Positions 33,801-49,936 of a DNA stretch of 64,000 nt are shown here, piece after piece. Below the pieces are notes generated by a model, which was not told the origin of the DNA, made no database searches, and saw nothing but the letters and a program-made list of their open reading frames with translations. The stretch's first letter is position 1, and the number at the start of each line of letters is the position of its first letter. The stretch lies in NCBI GenBank assembly GCA_020137815.1, contig CM035351.1, positions 477,938-541,937 of the forward strand. The letters run 5' to 3'. Source of the stretch: Hormiphora californensis. Taxonomy: Eukaryota > Ctenophora > Tentaculata > Cydippida > Pleurobrachiidae. The position numbers and the translations under genes are program-made.

Positions 33801-34074
33801 TGATTAGATGACTGGTTAAAATGGTCTATTACTTTTTAGTGCACGAGGCCGAAGGCCGAGTGCTCTAAATACAACAATAATGAACCGAGACCGACAGGTC
33901 GAGGTAGATCCTTTTACTTAGCTGCCGAGCCTGCGAGGCACGCTAAGTGTAACTACTGAGCGAGCCTGCGAGCTCTGTAGTTGTACTTTTGGGCCGAGCC
34001 TGCGAGGCCTAAAAGTGAAAGAATCTTTAACATTATTGTTGTGTAATAGAGCATGTAAAAGCAGTCATCTAATT
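33801..34074. mobile_element. MITE with a nested cluster of GC-rich hairpins
   Basis: The outer arms TTAGATGACTG...GGTCTATTAC and the complement of TGTAATAGAGCATG...CAGTCATCTAA bracket an inner pair, ACAACAATAATG/CATTATTGTTGT. Within are five short palindromes in a row, several built on CGAGCCTGCGAGG. A related terminus (TTAGATAACCGGTTAAAATTG) recurs at ~34628-34665. It lies 40 bp after the POLR3E stop. Confidence 0.65.
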
Positions 34075-34110
34075 TTATTAGATGATTTTGGAAACAAACT
34101 GAGTGAAAGA

Positions 34111-34145
34111 GATAAAGATTGAGTGAGAGAGAGAGAGAAAGAGAA

Positions 34146-34201
<56 letters not shown>
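34111..34201. repeat. (GA)n microsatellite
   Basis: GA dinucleotides between POLR3E and UBE2L3, followed at 34359-34439 by a (CT)n tract of similar length, so the two could pair. Confidence 0.95.
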
Positions 34202-34204
<3 letters not shown>

Positions 34205-34352
34205 TGTGCAGTAGTCACTACAGTGCACACGCCCTAACCCTTATCTTTTCTTCCCCTCTGCAACTATAGGTCACGTGATCGTCACGTGATGGCACCACAC
34301 CAATGAGCGTCCTGCATCTGCTTTCCCTCTCTGCCTTCGATTCTCTCTTTTC

Positions 34353-34358
<6 letters not shown>

Positions 34359-34439
<81 letters not shown>
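34359..34439. repeat. (CT)n microsatellite
   Basis: Almost pure CT repeat, complementary to the GA tract 150 bp upstream. Small hairpins follow (CACAGTACAC.../GTGTACTGTG at ~34587-34623). Confidence 0.95.
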
Positions 34440-34440
<1 letters not shown>

Positions 34441-34764
34441 TAATCTTTATCCCGTTCACTCAGTTTGTAATGTTTGTAATGTTCACACTGTGTGCGTGTG
34501 ACTAGAAAGTGTTTAATTTTTCACATACCACTGCAGCGGTATTTTGCTTTATAATTACTAGTGTTTTTGCAGTGGTCTAAAATTTCACAGTACACTTTAA
34601 CCACCGGAAACGGTGTACTGTGAAAACTTAGATAACCGGTTAAAATTGTCTAATACTTTTTACCCAATTTTAACATTCCTTATGGTCACAGTTTCTGAAC
34701 TTGTTGTATATTTAATATTACATTGTTTATATAACACCCATCTCTATTTATATAGTGGTAGGTG

Positions 34765-35492
34765 ATGGCTGCCACACGACGACTCACAAAGGAGTTGGCT
34801 GACCTGGTAAAACAGGACCACGCATTCCTACAGAGCATTGAAGTGAGGGACAGCTCCGTTCTACATTGGAAGGGTGTCATTCTCCCCATGGCAGAACCAT
34901 TCAATAAGGGTGCCTTTAAGATAGAGCTAACATTCCCTACTGAGTACCCCTTCAAGCCTCCTCTGCTGTGCTTTATCACCCCCATCTATCACCCTAATGT
35001 TGACGAGAAGGGTCAAGTGTGCCTCCCTATTATTAATGCAGCCAACTGGAAACCTGCCACCAAGATGGAACAAGGTAGGTTTCTCATTGATTGTAACGGT
35101 TATCGAGCGTGTAAAGCTGGTCAGCTCATCAATCACTCTCCGAGAGTTGAGAGAAGATGCCATTTTTGTCACAGTCCCAACTGTCAGAGACGTAGGGCGC
35201 AAGAGCGCGCACAGTATAAAAGCTGCTAGTGTCAGCAGAAGAGAAATGCCGCGCATTCCCGAAACTGTGATATAACCAAAATAATGCATATTCCGAACTG
35301 ACTCAGCCTTTTCTTTGGATCTAACCCTTTCCCTCTCCCTCAGTATTGCAGTCCCTGGTAGCGCTAATAAACGAGCCTGAGGTTGAGCACCCTCTGCGAG
35401 GGGACCTAGCTAACGAGTACATAGAGAAACCTGACCAGTTCAAAAAACACGCAGCGGAACACACAGCCAAGCATGCAGAGCCACGCAACTAA
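34765..35492 (+). CDS. UBE2L3: Ubiquitin-conjugating enzyme E2 L3 (UbcH7)
   Basis: Two exons, 34765-35074 and 35344-35492, join in phase for 152 residues; human UBE2L3 has 154. The start MAATRRLTKEL parallels MAASRRLMKEL. KGAFKIELTFPTEYPFKPP, YHPNVDEKGQVCLP and NWKPATKMEQV match the E2 core. The catalytic cysteine falls at residue 86 and the E3-contact Phe at residue 63, the same numbers as in the human protein. UBE2L3 passes ubiquitin to HECT and RBR ligases such as Parkin and HOIP, and is unusual in reacting with cysteine, not lysine. The 269-bp intron contains short inverted stretches but no gene. Confidence 0.95.
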
Positions 35493-35589
35493 TGATGAGG
35501 GGAGAGAGAAGAAACACTTTCTGGGGCTGGTGCCCAACATACCGGTGTTGCAGCTGGGTGTGTGATTGTTATATTGGATCATGTTTGGG

Positions 35590-36830
35590 AGAGAGAGAGT
35601 TGTTAATTGGCCCGGGGGTTTCCCCCCCGGGAGAAAAAGGGCCCTTTTTTCCTTAAACCCCCCCCCCCCCTTGGGGTTATTTTAAAAAAAAATGTATTTT
35701 AAATTTTTAAACCCCCTTTTTTTTTTTCCTTTTTTAACCCCCCTTTTTTTCCCGGGCCCAAAAGTAATAATTTTCATTTTTTTCCCCCCATTCCCTTTGT
35801 CCTTTTTTTTTTCCCCCCCCCTTCCTTTTTTTCCCCCAAATTAGGAAAGATTAGGTAAGCCATTTAATTTTAAAACCCCTTTTGGCCTAATTTTGATTTT
35901 AACCTTAAAGGGGGTAAATTAAGGGGAAATTTTAACAAAGGAAAGGGGGGGAAAAGTTTAAAAAAAAAAGAGAAAAAAAAAAAGAGAAAAAAAAAAAAAG
36001 GGGAAAAAAAAAAATTTAAAAAAAAAGTTTGGTAAGTTTGTTTAACCAAAAATTCGTGGAACTGGTCACTTAACCCCGTTTTTTTTCCCTTTTTTAGGGT
36101 TATTAAAACCCCGTGCAAACACCGTCACCAAATAATTCAACTTTAAAATTTAAGTGTTGGAAACAAGAGAATTTTTTAAAAGGTGGAATTTTTTTTTCTT
36201 TTTTGCCCCTTTTTTCCCCCCTTTTAAAGTTTTTTTTCCCCCTTTTTTTATTAAAATTTTAAAATTTTTTAAAATTTTTTATCTTGGGGTTTTTTTACCC
36301 TTTTTTCCTTTTTTCAATTTTTCCCCCCTTTTTTTTTAACCCCCCTTTATTTTCCCTTTTTATATTTTAAAAAAAAAGGGTATTTCCTTTAACCCCTTTC
36401 CCAAAAAATTTTTTTTCCTTTAAAAAAACAAAGGGTTTTTTTTTTTTTTTCCCCCCCCTTTTTTTTTTTTAAAAAAATTTTTTTTTTTTCCTCTTTTTCT
36501 TTTTTTCCCCCTTTTTTTTTTTTAACTTCAAAAATTTCCCTTTTAAGCAAGTTTTTTTTTCCATCGTTAAAACCAAAAGGGGTTTTTTTTTGAATGCCCA
36601 AAAACTTTTTTCTCCCCTCCCCTTCCCTAACTTTTTTGAAAAGAAGTTTGAGCTTTATTTTTGGGTCTTTTTAATTGTTGGGGGGTTTTATGAACCCCGG
36701 GGGTTAACCCCCCCCCTTGGTAAAAAATTCCGAGTCCCTTTTCCCCGAACCCCCCCTCGAGAAGAGGGCCGAGGGGGGAAAACCCAAAGGGAGAGAAGCC
36801 AAAAAATTTTTAAAAAAGGAAACCCAGTTT
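35590..36830. other. Homopolymer-smeared sequence, probable artefact
   Basis: About 1.2 kb consists almost wholly of A, T, C and G runs of 3-14 bases with abrupt onset after the UBE2L3 3' UTR. It resembles 1-640, where an internal control shows run-inflation. ORFs in it are low-complexity. No feature is supported, and the true sequence may hold the UBE2L3 poly(A) site. Confidence 0.7.
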
Positions 36831-38930
36831 TTGTACTGTTATTTCTGTACGCACTCTCGATTACTGAATTACTAGTTCTCTAGCATTTTAGTAAGTGAGT
36901 GAAAATAAAGATAGTTTTGAAGCTTTGTCTATCTTTGGAGTATCTGCTTCACACCTGTCATTACCATAATAACATGAAATAAATTCAATTCTTCAGAATT
37001 TTGTTTTTACTGAAAGCCACTCTTTTGCTTCATCACTCAAACCTCTCGGAGTCCCATTTCTATCTATATCTCTGCTCTTCTCGGGAGAAGAGAGAGCGAC
37101 CGATAGCAAGATGGTCGAAACTCGACTAGCTTGTCGAGACGATCTCGAGACGGGCTTCTCTCGTCTCTCTCTCTCTAGTCTAGCTACTCTCCTCTATCTC
37201 TCTCGATCTCTAGCCTGCTCTCTCTTATCTCTTCTCACTCTCTCTCTCATACTCTTCATACGTTATTAACTCCATTGTAACGGCAATGTCTTTATTATAC
37301 CATCAGTAAATCTCACAGACAGATCGCTCTTCACGTGACATGTCCCAAAATAGCTTCCTCTATCTTTCTCACTCTCTCCCTCTCTCTCTCTCACTCTTTC
37401 CTCCTGTCAACAAGCAATGCCATATCTGAGATACATTCCTATTATATTGCCGATCGTTTTAATTGTCTGGATCCGATCCTATGCATATCCCAGGCCCGAT
37501 CGTATACCCCCCCCCCCCCTTGGTAAAGAAGTTACCGACGCCTCCCTTGCCGGCGCGAAGCACGCCCTACGAAGTTTATACGCCAGGTTGTCCTTGTTAC
37601 TCGGATTGGGACAACCGATCGTGCGAGATTTGATCTACTGCCCAAAACATATTGAAAGAAGAGAATCCGAGATTGAAGCATCTGAGATGGAGAAGAGAAA
37701 GATATAAAAATATGGAAGTTCAGCTGTAGGATATTGTGTGACTCAGTGCAGTTGTCATGGCAACCCTGTATACTTTAATGATTAATACCGGAGGAGCAAC
37801 ATATAGTGAGCTACTCAAGCTGCTACACTGAGTCTGTGGTTGGTCACCGCAAAATCTTGATCATCTCTTATCCAATCTATCTCTCTATCTCTCTATCTAT
37901 CTCTCTCTCTCTCTCTCTCTATCTTTCTATCCCTCTTTCTCTCTATCTATCTTTCTATGTGGTCTTCCAGCTTATTTTTCAGCTTTCTACACCACGTTTT
38001 TAATCAAGATCCGATAGTTCTTTCAATAATGTAACTGTATCCCACAAGTTTCATCAATTATGGTTTTTGCTTTTGATTTTATCTCTTGCTCAACGACCTA
38101 CGATCATTAGGAGAAACCAAGGAATGGGAGAACTCGTTTAGCTGTGGTATTGTTGTTGTGTAACCGTGTGTTCCCCTGGTATGCCTTCTTCCCATTCTCT
38201 CTACCTGTATATTGCTCTCCCCGCTTTCCTCCCTGTATTGTAGGCTATTCCTGGATTGTGTACCCCCCCTCCCTGGGAGAGAGTCTGGATTGTGTACCCC
38301 CCCCCCCCCCTGAGAGAGTCTGCAAGCTTTTGTATACCCATTATACAGGCTCGAGTCTGCAGCATAGAGGAAGAGAGCCAGGGTACTACTGATTCTCTCC
38401 CTTCCCTGTCTCTCTCCCTTCCTTCCCAGCTAGCCTGCCAGCCTCTCTCTCCCTTCCCTCTCTCTATCTCTCCTTTTTTACCTTCTACAACTCGGCTGAA
38501 TAAAGGGCCGGGAGCAAACCAAATTGTCATGATTGTCCATGTTTTCTGATGACTGAGTTTGTCGCTGTACCTGCAGTTGATCACTCACTCATGTGTTGTG
38601 TTTATACTCAGTACTCATTGAGGATCTGCATGTCTACTCTCTCAGCTCAGTTTGTTACTCGTTTGTTGCTCATATAACGAGTCTTTGATATCTACTCCCT
38701 GATCTCCAAGTCCCTCAGTCTCTCTCTCTCTCTGATCTCAAAGTCCCTCAGTCTCTCTCTCTCTCTCTGATCTCCAAGTCCCTCAGTCTCTCTCAGCTGA
38801 ACTCTCTCACTCATTGCACCGATTGTTCTCTCTGATCAATCTCTCTCCCATCTCTCTCCCCCGCTGTGTATCATCGCTCCTGCTGCTGCTGCGATTACTA
38901 ATCAGTGATTACATTGTGTACCTGTGTAGT
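36831..38930. other. Intergenic, CT/GA-rich, no gene seen
   Basis: The stretch holds scattered CT runs and a duplicated GATTGTGTACCCCCC block near 38250-38310. A repeated TGATCTC(C/A)AAGTCCCTCAGTC unit occurs three times at about 38697-38795. ORFs are short and biased by the repeats. Confidence 0.5.

Positions 38931-39013
<83 letters not shown>
38931..39013. repeat. (GA)n microsatellite
   Basis: Pure GA repeat, followed at 39089 by a long CT repeat that is complementary to it. Confidence 0.95.
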
Positions 39014-39015
<2 letters not shown>

Positions 39016-39088
39016 ATTGCGAAGAATTAGAAAGCAACCTAGACTTCTAGTCATCAAATCAGTACTCTCTGTTTTTTTGCTGGTCTTT

Positions 39089-39251
<163 letters not shown>

Positions 39252-39539
39252 CTCTTCATCTCATTGTCCAAAGCGCACTATACATGCAATTTTGTATGCG
39301 CATCTCATTGTAGCAAAACAGGATTATTACGAGCCTCATAAAATACTGTCCTCTCTGAGCTGGGACTTTGCGCAAAGAACAGTTATGAGTAGTATGACAT
39401 TAGTTATTTCCAGTGATATTGACCCTCAAAAGGTTTATGTGCTAATTTTTTCACAACAAAGATTTTTGTTCGATACGACTGATGCTGTTATAAACTACAT
39501 AATCGGTTCGAACCAAACTTTAAACACACTTCCTATATA

Positions 39540-39740
39540 ACCGACACCCCCTTGTCCCATAGGGGTTCCCCCTCTCCCCTCAAGTATGAACGCCATCGTC
39601 TATATAACCGACACCCACTTGTTCCATATAGGGGTTCCCCCTCTCCCCTCAAGTATGAACGCCATCGTCTATATAACCGACACCCACTTGTTCCATATAG
39701 GGGTTCCCCCTCTCCCCTCAAGTATGAACGCCATTGTCTC
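39540..39740 (+). repeat. 69-bp tandem repeat, three units
   Basis: Units contain ATAACCGACACCCACTTGTT, GGGGTTCCCCCTCTCC and ATGAACGCCAT, so each includes an ATG. The unit length is a multiple of three, which keeps frames open on both strands. Confidence 0.9.
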
Positions 39741-39747
39741 CCACACC

Positions 39748-39978
39748 ATGGCAGCTCTCCCAGCTGTCCGACTAGTATCCTCCTTCTGGGAGGGTTATTA
39801 CTTCACCGATACTTCCTCCTCCTCTTCCTCTGTCACCCTCTCCTCTGTGTCGGGGTTCGAGGATGAGGTCCCTGCCTGGAAGAGAGTCCTGGACGCAGCA
39901 ACTGAGGCTGACAATGAGGGAGGATTTATTAGCAGAATGAATCTGATCTATCTATCTCTTTATCTGATTCGAGTTTGA
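39748..39978 (+). CDS. Possible short exon or small ORF
   Basis: The frame MAALPAVRLVSSFWEGYYFT...SGFEDEVPAWKRVLDAATEADNEGG has non-repetitive, coding-like composition (Ser cluster, then an acidic amphipathic stretch) directly after the 69-bp repeats. No homology is recognised and no clear donor ends it; the frame runs to a stop at 39978. It could be a first exon of the junctophilin-like gene or chance. Confidence 0.25.
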   Translation: MAALPAVRLVSSFWEGYYFTDTSSSSSSVTLSSVSGFEDEVPAWKRVLDAATEADNEGGFISRMNLIYLSLYLIRV

Positions 39979-40547
39979 TCTCCTTACCACCATGATGTAC
40001 TTTTCTAAATTTGACTTTTCTCCAGCAACAGCATTTGCTTCATTTTACTGTTCGATACCAGGTTGTTTTTTAAACTTATTATAAATTCTTTGACGTCGTT
40101 TCTCTCATTTTCACCTTTTCTTATTTTCTCAGCACCAGGGCTGTAATTGCTTTGTAGCAGTCACGTTATTATCTCTTGGCAGACACAGTGTGTATGCAAT
40201 ATTAATTGACTTCCAGATTCTATATTTTGCCACCTCTATCTATCTTTCTTTCTCTAGTTATTAGGCTATGTTTCTCACTTTACAGTTAAGTTTACTGGCA
40301 GTGATATTATATAAAACGGTTGGTGCAGTATTAGTAAGGTGTGAAGGGTTGGTTAAACTGAAATACAGAAATAGACAGCTGCACATCAGTTATTATAGTA
40401 GCGAGAGAATTATTGTATCATTTGATTATATTCAAATGTTGTATTTGATCTTTCTAGTTGCTATTTTAGTTTCTACCCTCTCTCTCTCTCCGCATCTGGC
40501 CGCTCTCATTTCCTTTTACTTGTGTGGCGCATCCTACAGCGAGATAG

Positions 40548-40574
40548 TTAGAGAGAGAGAGAGAGAGAGAGAAT

Positions 40575-40668
<94 letters not shown>

Positions 40669-40733
40669 TAGAGAGAGAGAGAGAATGAGATAGAGCGAGA
40701 TAGATAGAGAGAGAGAGATAGAGAGAGAGAGAG
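40548..40733. repeat. (GA)n microsatellite with GAGATAGA interruptions
   Basis: Long GA-rich tract. The CT-rich frame on the minus strand is an artefact. Confidence 0.95.
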
Positions 40734-41213
40734 TTAGATAACGATGGGGGAGATGGATAGTGAGAGAGATAGAAAAGTAAAGAAGGAGAGAAGATTGTTG
40801 ATTTGTTTGATCACAATAATAATGTTGGCAGTTACAACAGTTACAACATCTGCAGCCCTGTTGGCAGTTACAACATTTTGTATTTCTTGTTTGAAGCAAC
40901 ATCCAGCCCTGTTTTCCATTCTCTAGCAGCACTGTGTCATATCGCCCTTCTATATTTTCCTAATTTTGACATAGAATTAGGGTAAACGTTAGGTACAAGG
41001 TGTGTCTTCCTAAATATCTGTATCGGTAGAAGTGCAAAAGCATTATGCACAATTTCTTCTATTGCACTGAATTTTCTGCAAAATATTTTATTCGGAGAAC
41101 TTTCTTACATTATATTCTCTCATCATCTGTGTTCAAATAACTTTGACATTGTTCTGCGAGAACGAGAATTCGTTATCTTACGCTTTTTCAAAAACACGCA
41201 CATAACATGAGAC

Positions 41214-41308
41214 AAAACTAACACCAGTTTCTCTGTCTTCCATAGCCAAGATTGCTGTTAATGTGACGCCATCCAACTCTATACCATCTGCAATACTGCA
41301 GGCGTGAG
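41214..41308 (+). CDS. Candidate upstream exon of junctophilin-like gene
   Basis: After CCATAG at 41248 an open segment ([19 protein letters not shown]) ends at GC|GTGAGT. Joined to the acceptor at 41780 it reads in phase into [14 protein letters not shown], so translation may start further upstream than 41801. The evidence is phase and splice signals only; the 3' part of this range (from 41249) is the candidate exon. Confidence 0.3.
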
Positions 41309-41317
41309 TATACTGAC

Positions 41318-41370
<53 letters not shown>

Positions 41371-41397
41371 CCCTGTCTGTCTCCCTGTCTGTCTCCC

Positions 41398-41492
<95 letters not shown>

Positions 41493-41493
41493 A

Positions 41494-41542
<49 letters not shown>

Positions 41543-41544
41543 CC

Positions 41545-41607
<63 letters not shown>

Positions 41608-41608
41608 A

Positions 41609-41645
<37 letters not shown>

Positions 41646-41648
41646 CCC

Positions 41649-41689
<41 letters not shown>

Positions 41690-41712
41690 GTCTGTCTGTC
41701 TCTCCCTCTATC
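41309..41712. repeat. (CTGT)n tetranucleotide satellite, ~400 bp
   Basis: About 95 CTGT units with a few CCCT or TAT interruptions. The frames on both strands are artefacts of the repeat. If the 41249-41308 exon is real, this array fills the intron. Confidence 0.97.
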
Positions 41713-41800
41713 ACTCTCTCCCTCTATCATCCTCTCCCCCTATCACCCATCCATCACTCTCCTCTCTCCCCAACACAGGACGATAGATGACGATGTGACG

Positions 41801-46642
<4,842 letters not shown>

Positions 46643-47919
46643 ATCAAAAGCAGGGGGACATTTAGAGTCTTGTTATGAGATCTGATCAGGATTAAACGTA
46701 GAGTCTTGTTGATATACACGTGTAGCTAGAGACGGGGGTGTAGAAAGAATAGCACATGTGTTTGACATTGAGGATATAATTTATCACTGTTTTTGGTGTA
46801 TGTTATGTTGTGACTTGTGACCTTCCCAAGTTGTGGGTTAGATTGTCGAGGCCAGAGGGTGAAATTTGATGTGTCAGTGTTATACTACAAGGACGAAAAT
46901 ATAAAGCCAGATTTGGCAACACTGACCAAATTCAGTTAAACTTTACCGATGGAAAGTGACTGTGAGAGTTAATTTTACCGAACGTGACTGAGGAGATCTT
47001 TGCTGAGTCTTTTATTGTGTAGAAGTATAATATTGCTTGATAATTGACATACATCCAAATGCGTGTACTAATCTTCGTCTTTATGTTCCAAAGTCCACTG
47101 ATGTCTGTACGTAGCGCGCCGAAATCTGTTAACTTCTTTACAAATGCAACGGCGCGCTCTGCATTACGCCGCGCGAAAAGGGTAACATCAAAAAATCAGA
47201 TTTTTTAAAAACTGGTCACTTTTTTAACTTTTGTCGTCTGTGACTCTGTCCGTGTCTCTAGGCTTCTTCACTCTTGGCCAGTGCCTCCTTTAGTGACCCC
47301 AACGTGAGCATTTCTCTAGGACTCCTTCAGGCGACCTGAAATTAATCCTATAAAAGTTTATGTGTAGTCCAAAAATTAAGATTCGAAGTTGCATTTTTGA
47401 TCATCGGAATAGGGGAAGTTTTGCGGCGGATAATCGGTAGAGCGGTCACCCAACATCTTAGACAAGATATTATCCAATCAGCAGGCCCGTTGCAGCTAGC
47501 AGCCGGCCAGGAGGGCGGATGTGAAGCTTCTGTACATGCTATGAACGATTATTTTTCGAGAGACAATACCGAGGGTATTTTGTGTGATGCTCTAATGCAT
47601 TCAATATATTAACCGTAAATGCTTAGTCTTTGTATTTCCCTTCAGTCATTTTACTTCTCAGGCTTCTTCACTCTCCCGTCAGCATTCGCACCCTCAGTCG
47701 ACCTTTCATCTTCTCTGTCCAGCCGTTATGTTAGCGTTTACTGTCTCATTTTGACTCAATTATCTATCTCTACTATTAGTATTATACGCTCTCTTACTAT
47801 TATAACTATTACAACCCTTACTATCTTGTTTTCCCATTACCACTCTTCATCTGTTAGGACGGCAAGCAAGAGAGTGTTATCTCTTACTACTATATCATAA
47901 CAATCATGTTCTCTGATTA

Positions 47920-49037
47920 GGACGGGAAACAAGAGAGTGGGAAGTGGAAGCAAAACAGAAAGCAGTACATCAAGAAACATTGCTGGTCCTCAACTGTTAA
48001 GAGCTTTAGTGTCGAGGTAGGTTCAGTTGTGTGTGTTTGGTGTAGTTTTGTAGCTGGAACCGACTGAAACAAGTAAACAACCAATCAGAACTCGTTATTT
48101 AGGTCACGTGACTGGTTATCAGCCAATCAGGGACCAGTATTTCCTGATTCGGTCGATTCCTGTTTTGTAGCTAGACTTGCTACTGTAGTGATTTGTATAA
48201 ACTGGCGATTTGCATTGTGATTACCTAGATAATCTAAGTGCTACATTGAGTTCTAGATACTAGGTGCTTTATTATCCCTGTTTATTTCCTTTTTAATTCC
48301 CCCTTTCCACTCAGGTGCAACGTGCAATGCAGGCAGCAACTCACGCTGGAAAGGAAGCAGAACGAAAGTCCCTCACAGCCCTACAACGAATCGAGGGAGC
48401 CCGACGGGAGGGTGAGAGTGCTCGCCTAGCTCTCGAACAGGCCCGACAACACTGCACCATCGCAAAACAAAAGGCTAAGTGTGCCGCCCAAAAACCACTC
48501 AGGAGAAAGAACGTGAGGCGAGGTCTGCGGTCAATGTTGTCATGTGAAGACAGTATGAGTAACGACAGTGGCAGCAGGTCCCGTATCAACAGTAATAGTA
48601 GCATGTCTGATGACAGCCCTGTTGAGGATATCCCAGTATTTCCTGAGAAGAAAGATAACTTGTCTCGCATCACAGAACAGAACAGTTTTGATCACAGTGA
48701 TTATCATAGTGACGAGGATCAGGACCCCCCTGCCATTGTGGTTGATGGAGAGGTCAAGGAGGTACTAGCTAAACTCCCAGCTATTGATGAGAGTTCTGAA
48801 TGTGGGTCGAGGGGGTCGGTGGTGTCCAGTTATGTGTTCCGTAACGTTGAGAAGAGCATATGTGGAGCGGCCAAGACACCCGTTCTAATATCCCCCCTAG
48901 CAAGGAACATTGTCCAGCTTAGTGACTGTAAAATGAGTAGAAGTGGAGCAGGAACACCGTATGGGAGAAGTCAGCCTAGTAGTGTCGCTAGTTCTGCAGT
49001 CTCAAGAGTACACGGACTAGAGAGTGCGGAGATTTGA
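47920..49037 (+). CDS. Second copy of junctophilin-like terminal exons
   Basis: Exons 47920-48015 and 48315-49037 have intact splice signals and encode a 272-residue segment identical to exons 8-9 of the main gene, as read by eye. About 48 base differences in the last exon are all synonymous. There are no MORN exons or promoter between the copies, so this may be an alternative 3' terminus spliced from exon 7, or a falsely separated second haplotype in the assembly. It would not be a full gene on its own. Confidence 0.75.
48054..48162. mobile_element. 109-bp hAT-type MITE, second copy
   Basis: This is a reverse-oriented relative of 10480-10571, flanked by the 8-bp duplication TTTTGTAG at 48046-48053 and 48163-48170. 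It is absent from the matching intron of copy 1, so it inserted after the duplication (or on one haplotype). Confidence 0.85.
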
Positions 49038-49140
49038 ATCAAAATGGGGACATTTAGAGTCTTGTTATGATCTGATCAGGATTAAACGTAGAGTCTTGTT
49101 GAATTACACACGTAGCTAGACGGGGGTGTAGAAATTATAC

Positions 49141-49211
49141 TGTGCTATAAATTATTTGTTTTGTTCAAACCTTTTTAGGGAGGGTCGAACAAGGCAATAA
49201 ATTATAGCACA
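49141..49211. mobile_element. ~70-bp palindromic insertion
   Basis: The arms are TGTGCTATAAATTATTTG and CAATAAATTATAGCACA. It is present after the stop codon in copy 2 only; copy 1 retains just TAGCACATG. Confidence 0.6.
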
Positions 49212-49936
49212 TGTTTGACATTGAGGATATAATTTATCACTGTTTTTGGTGTATGTTATGTTGTGACCTTCCCATATTGTGGGTTAGATTGTCGAGGTCA
49301 GAGGGTGAAATGTGATGTGTCACGGCTGTACTACAAGGACGAAAATATAAAGCCAGATTTGGCAACACTGACCAAATTCAGTTAAACTTTACCGATGGAA
49401 AGTGACTGTGAGTCGTGAGAGTTAATTTTACCGAACTGAGGAGATCTTTGCTGAATCTTTTATTGTGTAGAAGTATAATATTGCTTGATAATTGACATAC
49501 ATCCAAATGCGTGTACTAATCTTCGTCTTTATGTTCCAAAGTCCACTGACGTCTGGACGTAACGCGCCAAAATCTGTTAACTTCTTTACAAATGCTACGG
49601 CGCGCTATGCATTACGCCGCGCGAAAAGGGTAAAATTTGATTTGAAAGATTTTTTAAAAGCTTGCCACTTTTTGCCACGTTTTTAAATTTTTTGCCACTT
49701 TTTTAATTTTTTTGTCGTTTATCAGTGTCTTTGGACTTCTACACTCTTTCTAGTGCCTCCTTGAGTGCCCCAACAAGAGCATTTCTCTAGGACTCCTTCA
49801 GGCGACCTGAAATGAATCCTAAAGAAATTTATGTGTAGTCCAAAAATTAGGATTCGAAGTTGTGTATTTGATTTTTTTTCCCCCCGTTAATTTGTGACTG
49901 AACCGGCTACCATTCCCTTCCCCAAGTTTCAAGAAT

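Larger units (their letters stand above)
47723..49873 (+). repeat. Segmental duplication, copy 2
   Basis: Direct tandem copy of 45490-47402. It differs by a 109-bp hAT-type MITE in the intron and a ~70-bp palindromic insertion at 49141-49211, in addition to point changes. It ends just before the RCC2 gene. Confidence 0.9.

Noticed and set aside
35870-36883. Phe/Lys/Gly-rich ORFs
   Set aside because: They lie in homopolymer-smeared sequence judged to be an artefact.
40268-40576. Hydrophobic 102-codon ORF resembling a membrane protein
   Set aside because: It runs into the GA microsatellite, has no splice or poly(A) support and no recognised family; composition of AT-rich DNA explains the hydrophobicity.
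41178-41786. TDRQ and SVCL repeat ORFs on both strands
   Set aside because: Translation of the (CTGT)n satellite, open in all frames by periodicity.
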